From Acanthacorydalis orientalis (taxonomy: Eukaryota; Arthropoda; Insecta; Megaloptera; Corydalidae), in the NCBI GenBank assembly GCA_034766995.1, contig CM068323.1, positions 3,722,967-3,786,966 of the forward strand: a stretch of 64,000 bases of DNA. The letters run 5' to 3'. This document shows, piece by piece, positions 22,444 through 32,926 of the stretch (position 1 is its first letter; each line of letters begins with the position of its first letter). A program made the translations under genes and the position numbers. The notes below the pieces were generated by a model. The model ran no database searches and was not told the DNA's origin. It worked only from the letters and a program-made list of their open reading frames with translations.

Positions 22444-22845
22444 TTATTGTTCAATAGTTTCATACTGCTCTAATACAACCAGAAATCCACATTCACGGGA
22501 GTTTGGATCGCAGGAAACTGAAAAAACTGCGAAAATCCTTTTTTCTTCAGTGAGTTCCCTCAAGGCGTCACGAAACTCGCTAGCTGTCTCTTTGTCGACA
22601 GAGGCTTGTTTTCCTGTAATTTTCATACATCACAGAGCGAACCTTTTCTTAAAATTATCAAATCAACCTTTCCTGACATGAAACTTTGTAGAGTTAGACA
22701 ATTCGCCGTCCTTTTCTTTTAGAGAAACATATAGGGACTTTGCATTTCCTCTTATCATAGTTAAATCTATAGGAACGCGCGTTTTATAGCAATTTTCCAC
22801 ACAAATAAAAGTAGAATTTTGTAGACGAGAGATACGAACATACAA
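22444..22845 (-). pseudogene. Tigger-like transposase, CENP-B-type DNA-binding domain
   Basis: The minus strand reads FICVENCYKTRVPIDLTMIR, AKSLYVSLKEKDGE, then across a stop and frame change KKRFALHCMKITGKQASVDK and ETASEFRDALRELTEEKRI. In Tigger/pogo/jerky transposases this is the CENP-B/Tc5 helix-turn-helix (KRVPIxxxMIxxKA, GWFxRFKxRxxLHxxKITGE, ASxDxExAxEF). The N-terminal psq helix and the catalytic domain are not found next to it. It sits just right of mariner A copy 1. Confidence 0.75.
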
Positions 22846-22889
22846 TCTTTTACATGTTTATCTATAATATTAAGTACAAATAAAACAAT

Positions 22890-23152
<263 letters not shown>

Positions 23153-23192
23153 TAAATCTATTATACATCTTGGCAAATCTTGGCGAATCTTG

Positions 23193-23625
23193 GCAATATT
23201 TGGTAGTAAATACCTATGTGAACAATTATTTTCCTTTTTAAAGACTAATAAGACTTCACACAGATCAAGATTGATAAATGAACATTTCACATCTATAGTA
23301 AAAATATCATTATCACAAAAAGTTACACCAGACTTTGATAAAACAGTTTCTTCCAAAAGATGACAAGTTTCTAGTAAAAAATGTTATTTTTTAAAATTTT
23401 TCTAATTTAAAGTTTTGTTGTAACATTTCATAATAATAACTAAAATTAATGTATTTTTTTAATTTTTGGAAATTCATTAAAGAAAAAATAAATGTAAAAT
23501 ATTAATAACTTGTTTCGAATATAAATAAAGGGATGACGTTTTGGGTGATTGTCTTGTCTGCGGCCCGCAGATTCTCTTAAGCTGAATTTGTTGGCCCGTG
23601 TTTATATACGAGTTTGACACCACTG
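23193..23625 (+). pseudogene. hAT transposase C-terminal dimerisation region plus 3' terminus
   Basis: The plus frame at 23193-23363 reads FGSKYLCEQLFSFLKTNKTS, HRSRLINEHFTSIVKISLSQ, KVTPDFDKTVSSKR and stop. This is the C-terminal hAT dimerisation signature (FGSTYxCEQxFS, SRLxDEHLxSIxRI, PDFD) of Buster/Charlie-type elements. After an AT-rich 3' region the element ends at 23625 with, outward-in, CAGTGGTGTCAAACTCGTAT and a GGCCCG/CGGGCC-rich subterminus, as in hAT ends. Everything upstream is replaced by microsatellite. A second solo 3' end follows at 23766. Confidence 0.85.
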
Positions 23626-23765
23626 CCCTACACAATACTTATAATAAAATTTGCTTAATTTATCGGTTGTGGTATGGACCTGAAGAGGCCGTACTTACTT
23701 GAGTCGCAAGCCTAAATACTTATGACTCAGGTTTCACATAACACTGAATTAATTGCCCTGTATGG

Positions 23766-24044
23766 GAAAATTTCTAGTAAAAAATATTATTTTTTTTAAT
23801 TTCTCTAATTTAAAATTTTATTGGAACATGTGATAATAATGTCTAAAGTTAATGTATTTGTTTTAATTTTTATAAATTCATTAATAAAAAAATAAATGTA
23901 GAATTCAATGGTGTTATTTTCGTATGCAAACAAGACACTTTTTCGATCGTTTAATTTTTTTTGAGTGAATTTTTCTCTTCGGTCCGCAGACTCTCTGAAA
24001 CTTAATTTGGTGACCCGTGTTCATATATGGATTTGACACCACTG
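23766..24044 (+). mobile_element. Solo hAT 3' end, second copy
   Basis: Closely parallels 23362-23625: it starts TTTCTAGTAAAAAATATTAT, contains CGGTCCGCAGACTCTCTGAA and GGTGACCCGTGTTCATATAT, and ends outward-in in CAGTGGTGTCAAATCCATAT. The two ends are in the same orientation, 140 bp apart, with TTACTTGAGTCGCAAGCC and other unrelated sequence between. Confidence 0.8.
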
Positions 24045-24105
24045 ATCTAGTGTAACTTAGATTACATATATATGTACATACATACAGAGAGAGAGAGAGA
24101 GAGAG

Positions 24106-24230
24106 AGATTCAATTTAGGCTTCTACATGAAAGTGTTAAAAAAAATGCAAAAATTAAGAAAATCATTTTATTTATAATTTTTTAACTTGTGTTTTTTAAT
24201 ACTTTCTTGTGAAAGTCTCAGTTGAATCAC
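24106..24230. repeat. Imperfect palindrome (hairpin MITE), copy 1
   Basis: The left arm (GATTCAATTTAGGCTTCTAC, ATGAAAGTGTTAAAAAA) is the inverted form of the right arm (TTTTTTAATACTTTCTTGTG, AAAGTCTCAGTTGAATCAC). It is preceded by a (GA)n run. A second copy lies at 24400-24525 and a partial one near 42915-43000. Confidence 0.75.
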
Positions 24231-24239
24231 TCTATGTTC

Positions 24240-24311
<72 letters not shown>

Positions 24312-24395
24312 CGAATCTATTTTTTTCGTATTTTTTAATGCGATTTTCAAGTTATGCGATGCATATTTCATGCAAATTCGAGGTTCAGAGAGAGA
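24240..24395. repeat. (TA)n tract followed by a solo Tigger-like terminus and (GA)n
   Basis: TA repeat at 24242-24306, then ACAGACGAATCTATTTTTTT, TTTTTAATGCGATTTTCAAG and TTATGCGATGCATATTTCAT, the terminus shared with the Tigger-like copies, then GAGAGAGAGAG into the next palindrome. Confidence 0.8.
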
Positions 24396-24399
24396 GAGA

Positions 24400-24525
24400 G
24401 ATTCAATTTAAACTTCCACATGAAAGTATTAAAAAAATTCAAAAATTAAGAAAAGCATTTAATTTCTAATTTTTTAACTTTTGTGTTTTTTTAATACTTT
24501 GTTGTGAAAGTCTCAGTTCAATCAC
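24400..24525. repeat. Imperfect palindrome (hairpin MITE), copy 2
   Basis: Same arms as copy 1 (ATTCAATTTAAACTTCCACA and ATGAAAGTATTAAAAAAATT against TTTTTTTAATACTTTGTTGT and GAAAGTCTCAGTTCAATCAC). The two are 294 bp apart in direct order, with a Tigger terminus between. This suggests a composite unit (palindrome, microsatellite, Tigger end) that was duplicated. Confidence 0.75.
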
Positions 24526-24554
24526 CGTAAATCATATATATATATATATTTATA

Positions 24555-24639
24555 CAGTCGAATGTATTTTTATGCGTATTTTTTAATGTGATTTTGAAGT
24601 TATGCGATGTATATTTGATGCAAAATCGGGGTTCTCCGT

Positions 24640-24723
<84 letters not shown>

Positions 24724-25668
24724 GAAATGTGTGTGTGAAATGCACGTTTTTTTAAAAAAATTCAATTTAAATTTTTATATTTTTTTAAATTTATATTCTT
24801 TAATTTAAAAATGTCTATCTTGGGCTGTTGAAATCATGTTGGATCTGCTATCGCTGAAATAAGACCACAAACTTTAAATTCCTTCTAGAAAGCAGTTTGA
24901 CCTGGATATGTTGCAAACAGTGCAACCATTCAAAAACCGACATTATTAGCTGAAATCGTTACTTTGGCATATGAAACTGGTAAAGAAGGTTTTGATACCT
25001 TTAGCCAGAATGATGTCGACGAATTAATTGTGGATAATGCCTTAAATGACGATGATATTATTGGTATAACTTTAGATATCGTCGAAGATCGAGGAAACGA
25101 TAGTGAAGCGGAAGAAAAACGTATCCCCCTCACTGTAAATGCAATTCGAGAAGGTCTTCAACTTGGAAATAAATTGGAAAATCATTTTCTTGTTCATGAC
25201 AAATTCTGAACGAGCGTTCAGATTCCAACGAGAGCTAAAGAATTGTATGACTGGATATCCCGAACTGTATAACAAATTTGTAAAATCATCATCGCAAAGT
25301 TTAATAACTTGAGGAAAAAAACCAACACAGAACGAGGGTGGAGTTAACGCTAATACTGTTTATGAAGAACCAGTATCTTTACCATACATTTTTATTTTTA
25401 TTAATTTATTTTAAGTTTTATATCAATTTCTTTTAAATTTGGGATTTTTAATTGAGAATTTTTTTAGAAATTCTTATTTTTCCTGAATTTTTATAAACTG
25501 TTTTTATGTGATTTTGGGTGAATTTTAACACATTGCTTTGGTTTTATGCGGTGTTAGAAAATTATAGAACGTATCTCTAATTTTTCAACATGTCACGTTT
25601 TTTCTGTGTGATTTTTTTATATGCATTTCTCTTTGGAACGTACTTGCCGCATTAAAAGAGACTTGATT
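24555..25668 (+). mobile_element. Tigger-like element, deletion derivative (copy 2)
   Basis: Bounded by CAGTCGAATGTATTTTTATG at the left and TAAAAGAGACTTGATTGT at the right (about 1.1 kb). After the terminus and a TA/GA microsatellite, 24900-25330 encodes the C-terminal tail: LAYETGKEGFDTFSQNDVDE, DNALNDDDIIG, DIVEDRGNDSEAEEKRIP, LQLGNKLENHFLVHD, then after a frame change ERAFRFQRELKELYDWIS. The catalytic region is absent. It matches copies 1 and 4 and is the only copy in which both ends can be seen. Confidence 0.7.
24645..24727. repeat. (TA)n(GA)n microsatellite within Tigger-like copy 2
   Basis: TA run, then a GA run with one GGGA interruption, then GTGTGTGTG. Confidence 0.95.
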
Positions 25669-25670
25669 GT

Positions 25671-25675
<5 letters not shown>

Positions 25676-25710
<35 letters not shown>

Positions 25711-25865
25711 CATCATATATATATATATATGAAAGTGAATTTAAAGCTTCAGTTTCATAATTGTTTTATTAAATTTGCACCAATTCCAGTTGAATTATTT
25801 GATCACTTTTGTACAGTTTATTGATATCAACCATTTTTCAATATATTACTAACATTAATTTATAT

Positions 25866-25915
<50 letters not shown>

Positions 25916-25919
25916 TATA

Positions 25920-25958
<39 letters not shown>

Positions 25959-26035
25959 TTGAGTGTGTGTGTATATACATATGTAGATATATACATGCAT
26001 ACATACGCACATAATTGTGTGTGAATGTGTGTATC
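25676..26035. repeat. TA-rich microsatellites
   Basis: TA tracts at 25676-25727 and 25865-25958, followed by GTGTGTGTGTATATACATAT. The 140 bp between them is AT-rich and featureless. Confidence 0.93.
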
Positions 26036-26298
26036 AGTCCTACTATTTACCGTTCATATTTATCCAGTTCAGATAAAACAGTGTCAATATAAAATACGAT
26101 AATGTTATGATAGGTCGTCGTGTAAACTTTCACAATACACTTTTTAAATCACAAAATATGCACATCAGTATGTGCTATATTCAGTTCCCGAGAAAATGTA
26201 TTTTTGTTTAAGGTCAGTGCACTTTTTATTACAACGCAATAAGTGAATTGGCTCAGTGTAATTGATGATTCATATCATTACATTAGCTAGACAACAGT

Positions 26299-26366
<68 letters not shown>

Positions 26367-26600
26367 ATGTGGTAGTGGGTGTTTAATATTATTTAAATAT
26401 TTTAAATAAAACTGAAACTGAAAAACCTTGAATGTTAATTAAATTGCGTGTAATTGCATATTTATGAATGTAATTGAATAATTTCTTTGTAAGTTTATAC
26501 ATTTATGATGGTTTTACACGTCTTGTAATTACTGTAGTTGATTAAAACAATAGTGCTTATTATTAAAAAAGTGAAATGTTCATTTTTATATGGTCTGACG
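26036..26600. other. Spacer with one TA/GT microsatellite
   Basis: Unremarkable AT-rich DNA; TA at 26305-26348 runs into GTGTGTGTGTGTGTATG. Nothing coding is visible. Confidence 0.5.
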
Positions 26601-26933
26601 TGTAAAAGTTAATTCGGTTAAACTAAATCATTTTTTTACAGAAATTGAAAGATTATTTATAAATAAATGGAATACATTTTAATCCTTAAAACATGCTCCA
26701 TTATTTTGTATAACTTTGCTCTATCTGTTGGGTGACTGACGAATCCCTTGTCGAAAAAACGATAGCGGCTATGAGTCGATGAAATCGTAATACATTTTAG
26801 GACCACTTCCACCGTTTTAGGACGTTATGCAGGTTTTATGCAACACAAGATCTTCCCTCGAAGCTGAACAAACCGTTCGTGCGACTTCGGCAGCATTTCA
26901 TTTCAATTGGAATGCGAAAAGTGTTCATAGGAC

Positions 26934-27345
26934 CGGATTTACATTAGGTACTGCCATTCGGCCACCAATCAAATGCCGCCACTCTTTCTCCTCCCCCTCC
27001 AAACTTTGCCTAAATGAATTTAGAGAAATCAGTTCTGTTGGTAGTTTTGAGAACATTTGAACAGAAAAAAAATATTGATCAGTAAAAAATTTGTAAAATA
27101 TTCCATTCATTTAATTTATTTAAACAAATGCAAATTATTAAGTTCTGTCAAATAAATTTCAAAAACAAAATTTAAACTACAAAAATTTTCAGATTTAATT
27201 TTTCATTTCACATTTGAGCTACCTGTAAATCGAAATTATAATTAAAAATAAAATTTCCAACGTTTTAAAATTTTTCGTTCGTCAAATATTTCCGCTTTTT
27301 AAATTTTCCTCCCTGGACAGTGGTCCATGCCACCCCTGTCTAAAT
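26934..27345 (+). repeat. Dispersed repeat, about 400 bp, copy 1
   Basis: Homologous along its length to the complement of 61104-61484. Shared landmarks are ACCGGATTTACA(T/C)TA, TTTTGAGAACATTT, TTAAATTTAATTTTTCATTTCACATTTGAG (in part) and AAATCGAAATTATAATTAAA. It ends in CAGTGG-CCATG and CCCTGTCTAA. I do not recognise the family; one short frame runs through both copies (SVGSFENI here, TVGNFENI at 61.4 kb), so it may be the degraded 3' coding end of a transposon. Confidence 0.75.
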
Positions 27346-27351
27346 CCTACC

Positions 27352-27695
27352 GTAGTCTACCAGGTGATTTTCGTTTTAATGCCAAACCTGTAACCCTGAA
27401 ATTTGCAACTTATAGCAATATGGTTATTCGATCCATAGCAGCAGCATTTCTTTTCTTTAAGTTCTGTTTGGAGCTTTTATGTGGAGTCGTAAAACTCTTT
27501 GCGTGACGATCACAGGATCGTTGTTTCGGATAAATGATTTAATAACGAGCGCACTGTGCACACCCGTCCAAGCCATGACGTCAACTGAAATCGATGAGGC
27601 ACGTGCCCTCAAGACCTCACTATGCCCGGTTTCACTTCACTAGCGCCGAACCAATGGCTGAGCGAAATTCCATAGTTTTTTTTTGTGGCGCCCTG
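27352..27695 (-). pseudogene. DUF4817-family transposase, N-terminal fragment
   Basis: The minus strand begins at the terminus CAGGGCGCCACAAAAAAAAC (27695) next to TATA. The frame then reads MAWTGVHSALVIKSFIRNND, PVIVTQRVLRLHIKAPN, and after a frame change RNAAAMDRITI and VANFRVTGLALKRKSPGR. This is the N-terminal helix-turn-helix of the insect DUF4817/DDE_3 group (family pattern: hxxExRAFVVExFxKNNxSVIATQRAFRxHF, then WVxNFRxTGSALKRKSPGR). It complements the C-terminal remnant of the same kind at 3262-4010, though it need not be the same subfamily. Confidence 0.82.
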
Positions 27696-27830
27696 TATAT
27701 GGCACACCATACAACAAGGTGTTAAGTGTAAAGGATGGCATTTCAGAATTCTGTTACAAGAATACCATATTCTGATTTAAAACAGAGTTATTATTTATTC
27801 AGTTTTAAGGCACCGAATTAATTAGCATAC

Positions 27831-27834
<4 letters not shown>

Positions 27835-27885
<51 letters not shown>

Positions 27886-28127
27886 CAAAATTATCCAAAA
27901 AAAAATGTTCGATAACGTTGACTTATTTATTTATGACGTCTATATTTCATGGTACTCAAATGTGTTTGTCTCATATATAAAACAGCAACGTTGCAATCGA
28001 TCTGCGATAATGATTATATAGACATAAGTGAGTGTTAAGAAATATGTTAATTGTTTCATTCGGTTACATGCAGAGATTTATAATTGACAAGTGGGCGAGC
28101 ACAGCGAGCAGGCAGCGATACCCCCTA

Positions 28128-28195
<68 letters not shown>
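27835..28195. repeat. (TA)n tracts flanking a short unique stretch
   Basis: TA at 27835-27882 and 28128-28195. The intervening 240 bp has an unusual GGGCGAGCACAGCGAGCAGG motif near 28092 but no gene. Confidence 0.9.
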
Positions 28196-28198
<3 letters not shown>

Positions 28199-28200
<2 letters not shown>

Positions 28201-28860
28201 GTAGACTCGCGATATAATGAACTCTGCAGTGAACTACTCCGTAGAGTGAACTCTCATAACTTTACATTGAATACCTTATATAGTGAACAAGTGAATAAAT
28301 ATTAATTTGATATAATGGATCGTCTTCCACATAATCAGGGAATACCCTTAGTATTCGTTATTTGTTTGGTTATACGATAAATTAGTCATTTGCAATCAAA
28401 TGTCTTAAGTGATTGCCTGTTTGTTGCATGTATTAGTTTGTGAATTTAATTAATATATTGTTAAGGTTTGGAATTTAAAGTGAATGTATCATGTCCATTA
28501 CAAAAAGAAAATATTTACAATTAAGTGAAAAAGCTAAAATGCTGGAAATGTTAAATAAAAGAACTGGGATTACATTTTTAGCCAAAAAAAGATGGTGTCG
28601 CTAAATCAACATAAGACAGGAAACAAAGTATTTTAAAAAGAGTTGACAGTATCTTTATCAGATCAGGGAAAATAGGTTTCCTCAAGAGATGCGTTAAGAT
28701 CTCTTAAGTCAGTGGATTGTGGGTACACTCAATGGGTCGAAGAAAATGAGAATGAAATGGTTTACTCCAGTATGTTTTTGTTATATAATTTAAGGAATAA
28801 ATTCGTACAACTAGGAATAAATATAAAAACACAACAGCCGAAAATAACTTTATTTCTAGA
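28199..28860 (+). pseudogene. Tigger-like element, 5' end with psq helix-turn-helix
   Basis: Starts CAGTAGACTCGCGATATAAT, with GTGAACT repeats in the terminus, a typical Tigger/pogo end. From ATG at 28491 the frame reads MSITKRKYLQLSEKAKMLEM and LNKRTGITFLAKK, then after a one-base shift DGVAKST and DRKQSILKRV, followed by DALRSLKSVDCG and TQWVEENE. That is the psq/CENP-B N-terminal helix-turn-helix (KRKxLSxxxKxxILxxxxxG, LAKKxGVxKST) leading toward the second DNA-binding domain. The element is cut off at about 28860. Confidence 0.72.
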
Positions 28861-28861
28861 A

Positions 28862-29737
28862 AAATCTAAGTAAGCAACCCTCGGCCCGCGGGCCGGATCC
28901 GATCCTAATCTAATTTCAGCGCTGTTTGTCTGATTCACGGTGGAAGAAAACATGGCGTGTTCTGCTAACTCACATTAACCTCTTAACAGAGAAATTAACT
29001 TTTCACTTAAAAATATCTCGTTTCACAATGGGATTTTTTTCCTTTACAGTGAGAAGTTATATTATCAAGCCTAAAATAATAAAAGAGAATAAAAGTTTTT
29101 CACTATTTATTTTGATAAAATATTTTATGACATTTATCAAATATATAAATTCCATTTAAACTAAAATAAAATATTATCTTATACAAAAAAGAAATTATTT
29201 TAAAAGCAAATTTACTGTTCTTACGGAATTCAATATGATGGAAGTTAAAATATAAAATTGTGTAAAAGTAATTATAAAAAAAATAAAAAAAACTGAAAAT
29301 ATAATTATTTTGTGGTATGACATTCCTTGAAACATTGAGGCATACACAAAGCAAACATTACAGTCAGGACACCAAAATCTTAATCTTTTCTCAAACCTTT
29401 TGAATAGCACAATTTGCACCTTCTGGTGACGTTTGCTCCTGAAGAATTAGTGAGAAGATATTTGGTAAAATGCCTTTCAATAAATCTAATATTGATAGTC
29501 TCGTAGTTCAAGTATAAGGCAAATCTTCACATTAAATTGTTATGTCGTTCATTATATTGTAAAATTTATGTAGAGCTTTATACCAAAGCATTATATCATA
29601 AATAAATAAAATATGAAGTAGCAACTTGATTTAATATTAATTTATTTTATTTAATAATTCGGTCCGGCCCTTAACTCGGAGACAGAATGATAATTTGGTC
29701 TCCGAACTAGGAAAGATTGCCCATGCCTGGTTTAGTA
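28862..29737 (-). pseudogene. piggyBac-like C-terminal fragment and terminus (family F, copy 1)
   Basis: The minus strand near 29300-29420 reads LRFWCPDCNVCFVYASMFQG and MSYHK, the Cys-rich tail of a PGBD4/piggyBac-type transposase, truncated. From 29331 to 29737 it matches 45337-45752. The right end read inward is CCAGGCATGGGCAATCTTTC then GGGCCGGACCG. TTAA is not preserved, so hAT-like ends remain possible. At the left border (28882-28895) is a perfect 14-bp GC palindrome, CGGCCCGCGGGCCG. Confidence 0.55.
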
Positions 29738-29996
29738 TCTGCCTGACGAAAACCTAATATAGAATTGGATGCAGAAAATATGTTACCCACTGTAAAATAT
29801 TGCACAGAACCTTTCTCAATCGCGGTCGACCTTTAACGAACAAATTCTGCAGCTTGATATGTCACAACCTGATATCTCTGTACAAAATTATTAATAGACA
29901 AAATTACTGTACATGTAATATCTGTGTAAAATAGGTAAAGACGAAATTAACCACGCGAGATGACTCTGTCGAGTCTTCTCATTTTAAGTTGATTTA

Positions 29997-31326
29997 CGAG
30001 GTGTGATCAAAAAGTAACAAGAATTTTTAAATTTCGCGGGTTTGAAGAGTCTGTTTGTCAAAATTTTTTTTATTATGTTGGTACACATGTCCCTAAAGTA
30101 TAAAAAAAATTTCAGCTGTTTTCATTGTTTACTTTTTAAGTGGCAGCCGCTAAGGTAAGACGTGTTTTTTGAGCTCGGCGATTTTTGTTCATTTAAAAAA
30201 ATGGATCAAAGAATTTGTATTGAGTGTTGCGTAAAAAATGAAATAAAGTGCAACAAAGTGTGTGAAATGTTAAGAAAGGCCTATGGTGACTCTACTATGA
30301 GTAAACCAAGAAGTTATGAGTGGTATAAACGTTTTTCAGACGGTCGTGAAAGCGTCGAACATGATGATCGTTCTGGGCGCCCTAACACTTCAATTAATGA
30401 GGATGACGTCGAGGAAGTTAAGCAAATGATTTTAAAAGATCGACGAATCTCTATCAGAGAAGTCGCTGATGATATTGGTATATCATATGGATCATGTCAA
30501 GCAATTTTCACTGACGTTTTAGGCATGACACGTGTGGCAGCCAAATTCGTCCCAAAATTGTTGAATTTTGATCAAAAACAACATCGAGTAGATGTCGCCG
30601 AAGAATTGCTGAATAAAGCCAATAACGATCCAGAATTTATGATTTGCATCATATCTGGTGACGACACATGGGTTTATGGGTTTATGGGTATGACGTTGAA
30701 ACCAAGGCACAATCATCGCAATGGAAGCTGCCTGGTGAGCCAAGACCGAAAAAATTCGTCAAGTTCGATCAAAAGTGAAGGTTCTTCTCACTGTTTTTTT
30801 TTTGATTCGAAGGGCATAGTGCATCATGAATTCCTACCAGAAGGTCGCACTGTCAATAAAGAATATTACTTGGAAGTTATGCGCCGTTCACGCGAAGCAA
30901 TTCGACGAAAACGACCGGTATTGTGGCAAAACAATTCGTGGAAACTGCATCACGATGACGCTCCCTCTCACACCTCGTTCGTTGTGCGTGAATTTTTGGC
31001 AAAAAATAATACTATTGTGACACCTCAGGCACCATATTCACCGGACATGGCTCCCTGTGACTTTTTTTTGTTCGCAAGGTTGAAAAAAATATTGAAAGGA
31101 CGACGTTTTGATACGATTGATGAGATAAAAGAGGAATCGCTGAAGAAGCTAAGAGCTATATTAAAAAGTGACTGAAAAGTGCTTTGAAGACTGGAAAAAG
31201 CGTTGGCAAAAATGTATCATGTCAGGGGGGGGGGATTACTTCGAAGGGGACAAATTCTAAATTGAAGAATAAATTAATAGTTTTTGAGAAAAAAAATAAT
31301 TCTCGTTACTTTTTGACCACACCTCG
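29997..31326 (+). mobile_element. Mariner family B, near-complete copy (1330 bp)
   Basis: Inverted ends CGAGGTGTGATCAAAAAGTA and TACTTTTTGACCACACCTCG abut TA on both sides (29995-29996 and 31327-31328). Length and layout are those of a full mariner: 5' untranslated region of about 200 bp, one intronless gene, and a short 3' region. It is the least damaged transposon in the window. Confidence 0.95.
30201..31260 (+). pseudogene. Mariner B transposase, DD34D, lightly frameshifted
   Basis: The family-typical start is MDQRICIECCVKNEIKC at 30201, then the HTH region EWYKRFSDGRESVEHDDRSG and RPNT, the second helix-turn-helix ISIREVADDIGISYGSCQAI, and the linker FVPKLLNFDQKQHR. Catalytic motifs are IISGDDTWVYG (first Asp), LHHDDAPSHTS (second Asp, with the usual Asn changed to Asp) and YSPDMAPCDFFLF (third Asp), 34 residues apart. 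Two compensating frameshifts scramble about 30 residues near 30690-30780, where the family has WKLPGEPRPKK. A further shift near 31170 separates the true end (TEKCFEDWKKRWQKC, GGDYFEGDKF). Otherwise 337 residues are open. Probably inactive, but recently so. Confidence 0.93.
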
Positions 31327-31389
31327 TAGTTCTCATTTTAGGCTCATGTCGAATTACAATGTAGCGTTTGGGCACGCGAATCTGTGAAC

Positions 31390-32450
31390 GGTTGCCAGCG
31401 CAAATGATTAAGTAAAGAGAATAGTGACAATTCTAAAACATTGTTTTTAATTTAAACAGAAAATTAGCATTCCGTTTAAAATTACCGACTGTTTGAATAC
31501 TTTTTGCTGGTCACTGTGTAAAGTCGATATGTGAACACTAGTGTGTACACACATTTATCTATAGATGTATGACCAAAACCGACTTTTATGAATGTATCTA
31601 CTTTCCCGACCCAACATTAATTTAATCGAACAGATGTAAAACGGAAATGGATCAAACTTGATCTTAATCTGAAATGTCGTCGACCTAGAAGAATATTAGC
31701 GCTTGTTCGAACAAAGGGACGAGCACGGGTGTGTGTGTGTGTGCTGTGGGTGGCGGTTACGACGTCGAGAGAGCAAAAGTATCCGCTCACGAAATTTCTA
31801 TTCGTGGGGTCGAGACTCGAGTAGTGTAGCGAGCAGTAGTGGCTGTACGATAAGGGGGTAAAACAAGAAAAATGATCCATTAATGTGAAACCCAAAGTCT
31901 GTGTGGCGCCTGGCAGAGTGCGAACAAAAGGATCGAGGCTAGCTGACAGTTTCTGACGCCGGCTGACGGCCGGGCGACGACGGCATTAGATTGTATTGGC
32001 GGTGGGTCCGCTGGGCGGCGCACGCTGCATGTCTTCTTCGCCACCGACGCACGCTGTTGTCACCTGTACACGCCGATACGCCCATTGTAGTTGCCGAGCT
32101 ATAAATGTTTATGTGATACGCATCACAATTACGTTTGATTGCGCGTTTAACAACAATACAATTAACAAGTCAATGATTTCGTTTGTACGGACTGAAATTA
32201 CTTTATTGTATATGGAAGACGTGAACGAACGAGGACGTTTCTTAAATGCACGAACAGTGATTATGTTCATTTATTTATTTACTTATTTATTTATTTATTA
32301 CATTTATCGATGTACTTTTACACGTTGATCGTCGTCATATGTGAGTGTATGCGGTGTTGAAACAGACATTGAAATCGAGAGACTTTAAATAAAAATTAGA
32401 TTAATTATTATTCTGCAACGAGAGAGACGCCATCTCTTTTCAAAGATCGA
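31390..32450. other. Non-repetitive region with a GC-rich, promoter-like core
   Basis: From about 31620 to 32110 the DNA is unusually GC- and CpG-rich (GACGCCGGCTGACGGCCGGG, TCCGCTGGGCGGCGCACGCT). It then has GAGCTATAAATG at 32096-32107, a TATA-like box, and TCACAAT about 20-25 bp downstream. No protein domain is seen in the open frames on either strand (plus 31996-32328, minus 31617-31895). It could be a promoter and first exon on the plus strand, or a conserved element. This is inference from composition only. Confidence 0.35.
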
Positions 32451-32495
32451 CTTGAAGAACTGCTTAGCAGAGAGGCCGTATAGATCACGGAAATC

Positions 32496-32510
32496 TTCTC
32501 TCTCTCTCTC

Positions 32511-32549
<39 letters not shown>

Positions 32550-32579
32550 TCGAAAAATAGTACAAATATTGTACTGTGG

Positions 32580-32649
<70 letters not shown>

Positions 32650-32722
32650 AGAGAGAGAGAGAAAACTTGACAGTAAAATATTTGTACTATTTTTTGAAGT
32701 TATATATATATATATATATATC

Positions 32723-32753
<31 letters not shown>

Positions 32754-32848
32754 ATATATCTATATATATATATAAGTAAATATATATACATATAATTATG
32801 TATATATATATATTTATATATATATATATATTTATATATATTTATATT

Positions 32849-32921
<73 letters not shown>

Positions 32922-32926
32922 TTACT

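Larger units (their letters stand above)
26603..27829 (-). mobile_element. Mariner family E, composite and decayed copy
   Basis: Ends match the family (GTAAAAGTTAATTCGGTT at the left; GGCACCGAATTAATTAGC at the right). The minus strand holds a C-terminal piece at about 26690-26790 (PLSFFRQGIRQSPNR, KVIQNNGACFKD) next to a short N-terminal piece near 26880-26930. The catalytic domain is lost. To the right two foreign segments are embedded: a dispersed repeat (26934-27345) and a DUF4817 N-terminus (27352-27695). Confidence 0.65.

Noticed and set aside
23626..23765. Segment between the two hAT ends (GAGGCCGTACTTACTTGAGT) as a second mitochondrial insertion or tRNA
   Set aside because: No cloverleaf could be drawn and no rRNA or mitochondrial landmark is present.
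30519..30743. Antisense open frames over mariner genes (also 21.6-22.1 and 56.3-56.8 kb)
   Set aside because: Shadow frames of transposase coding sequence; the conserved motifs are all on the opposite strand.
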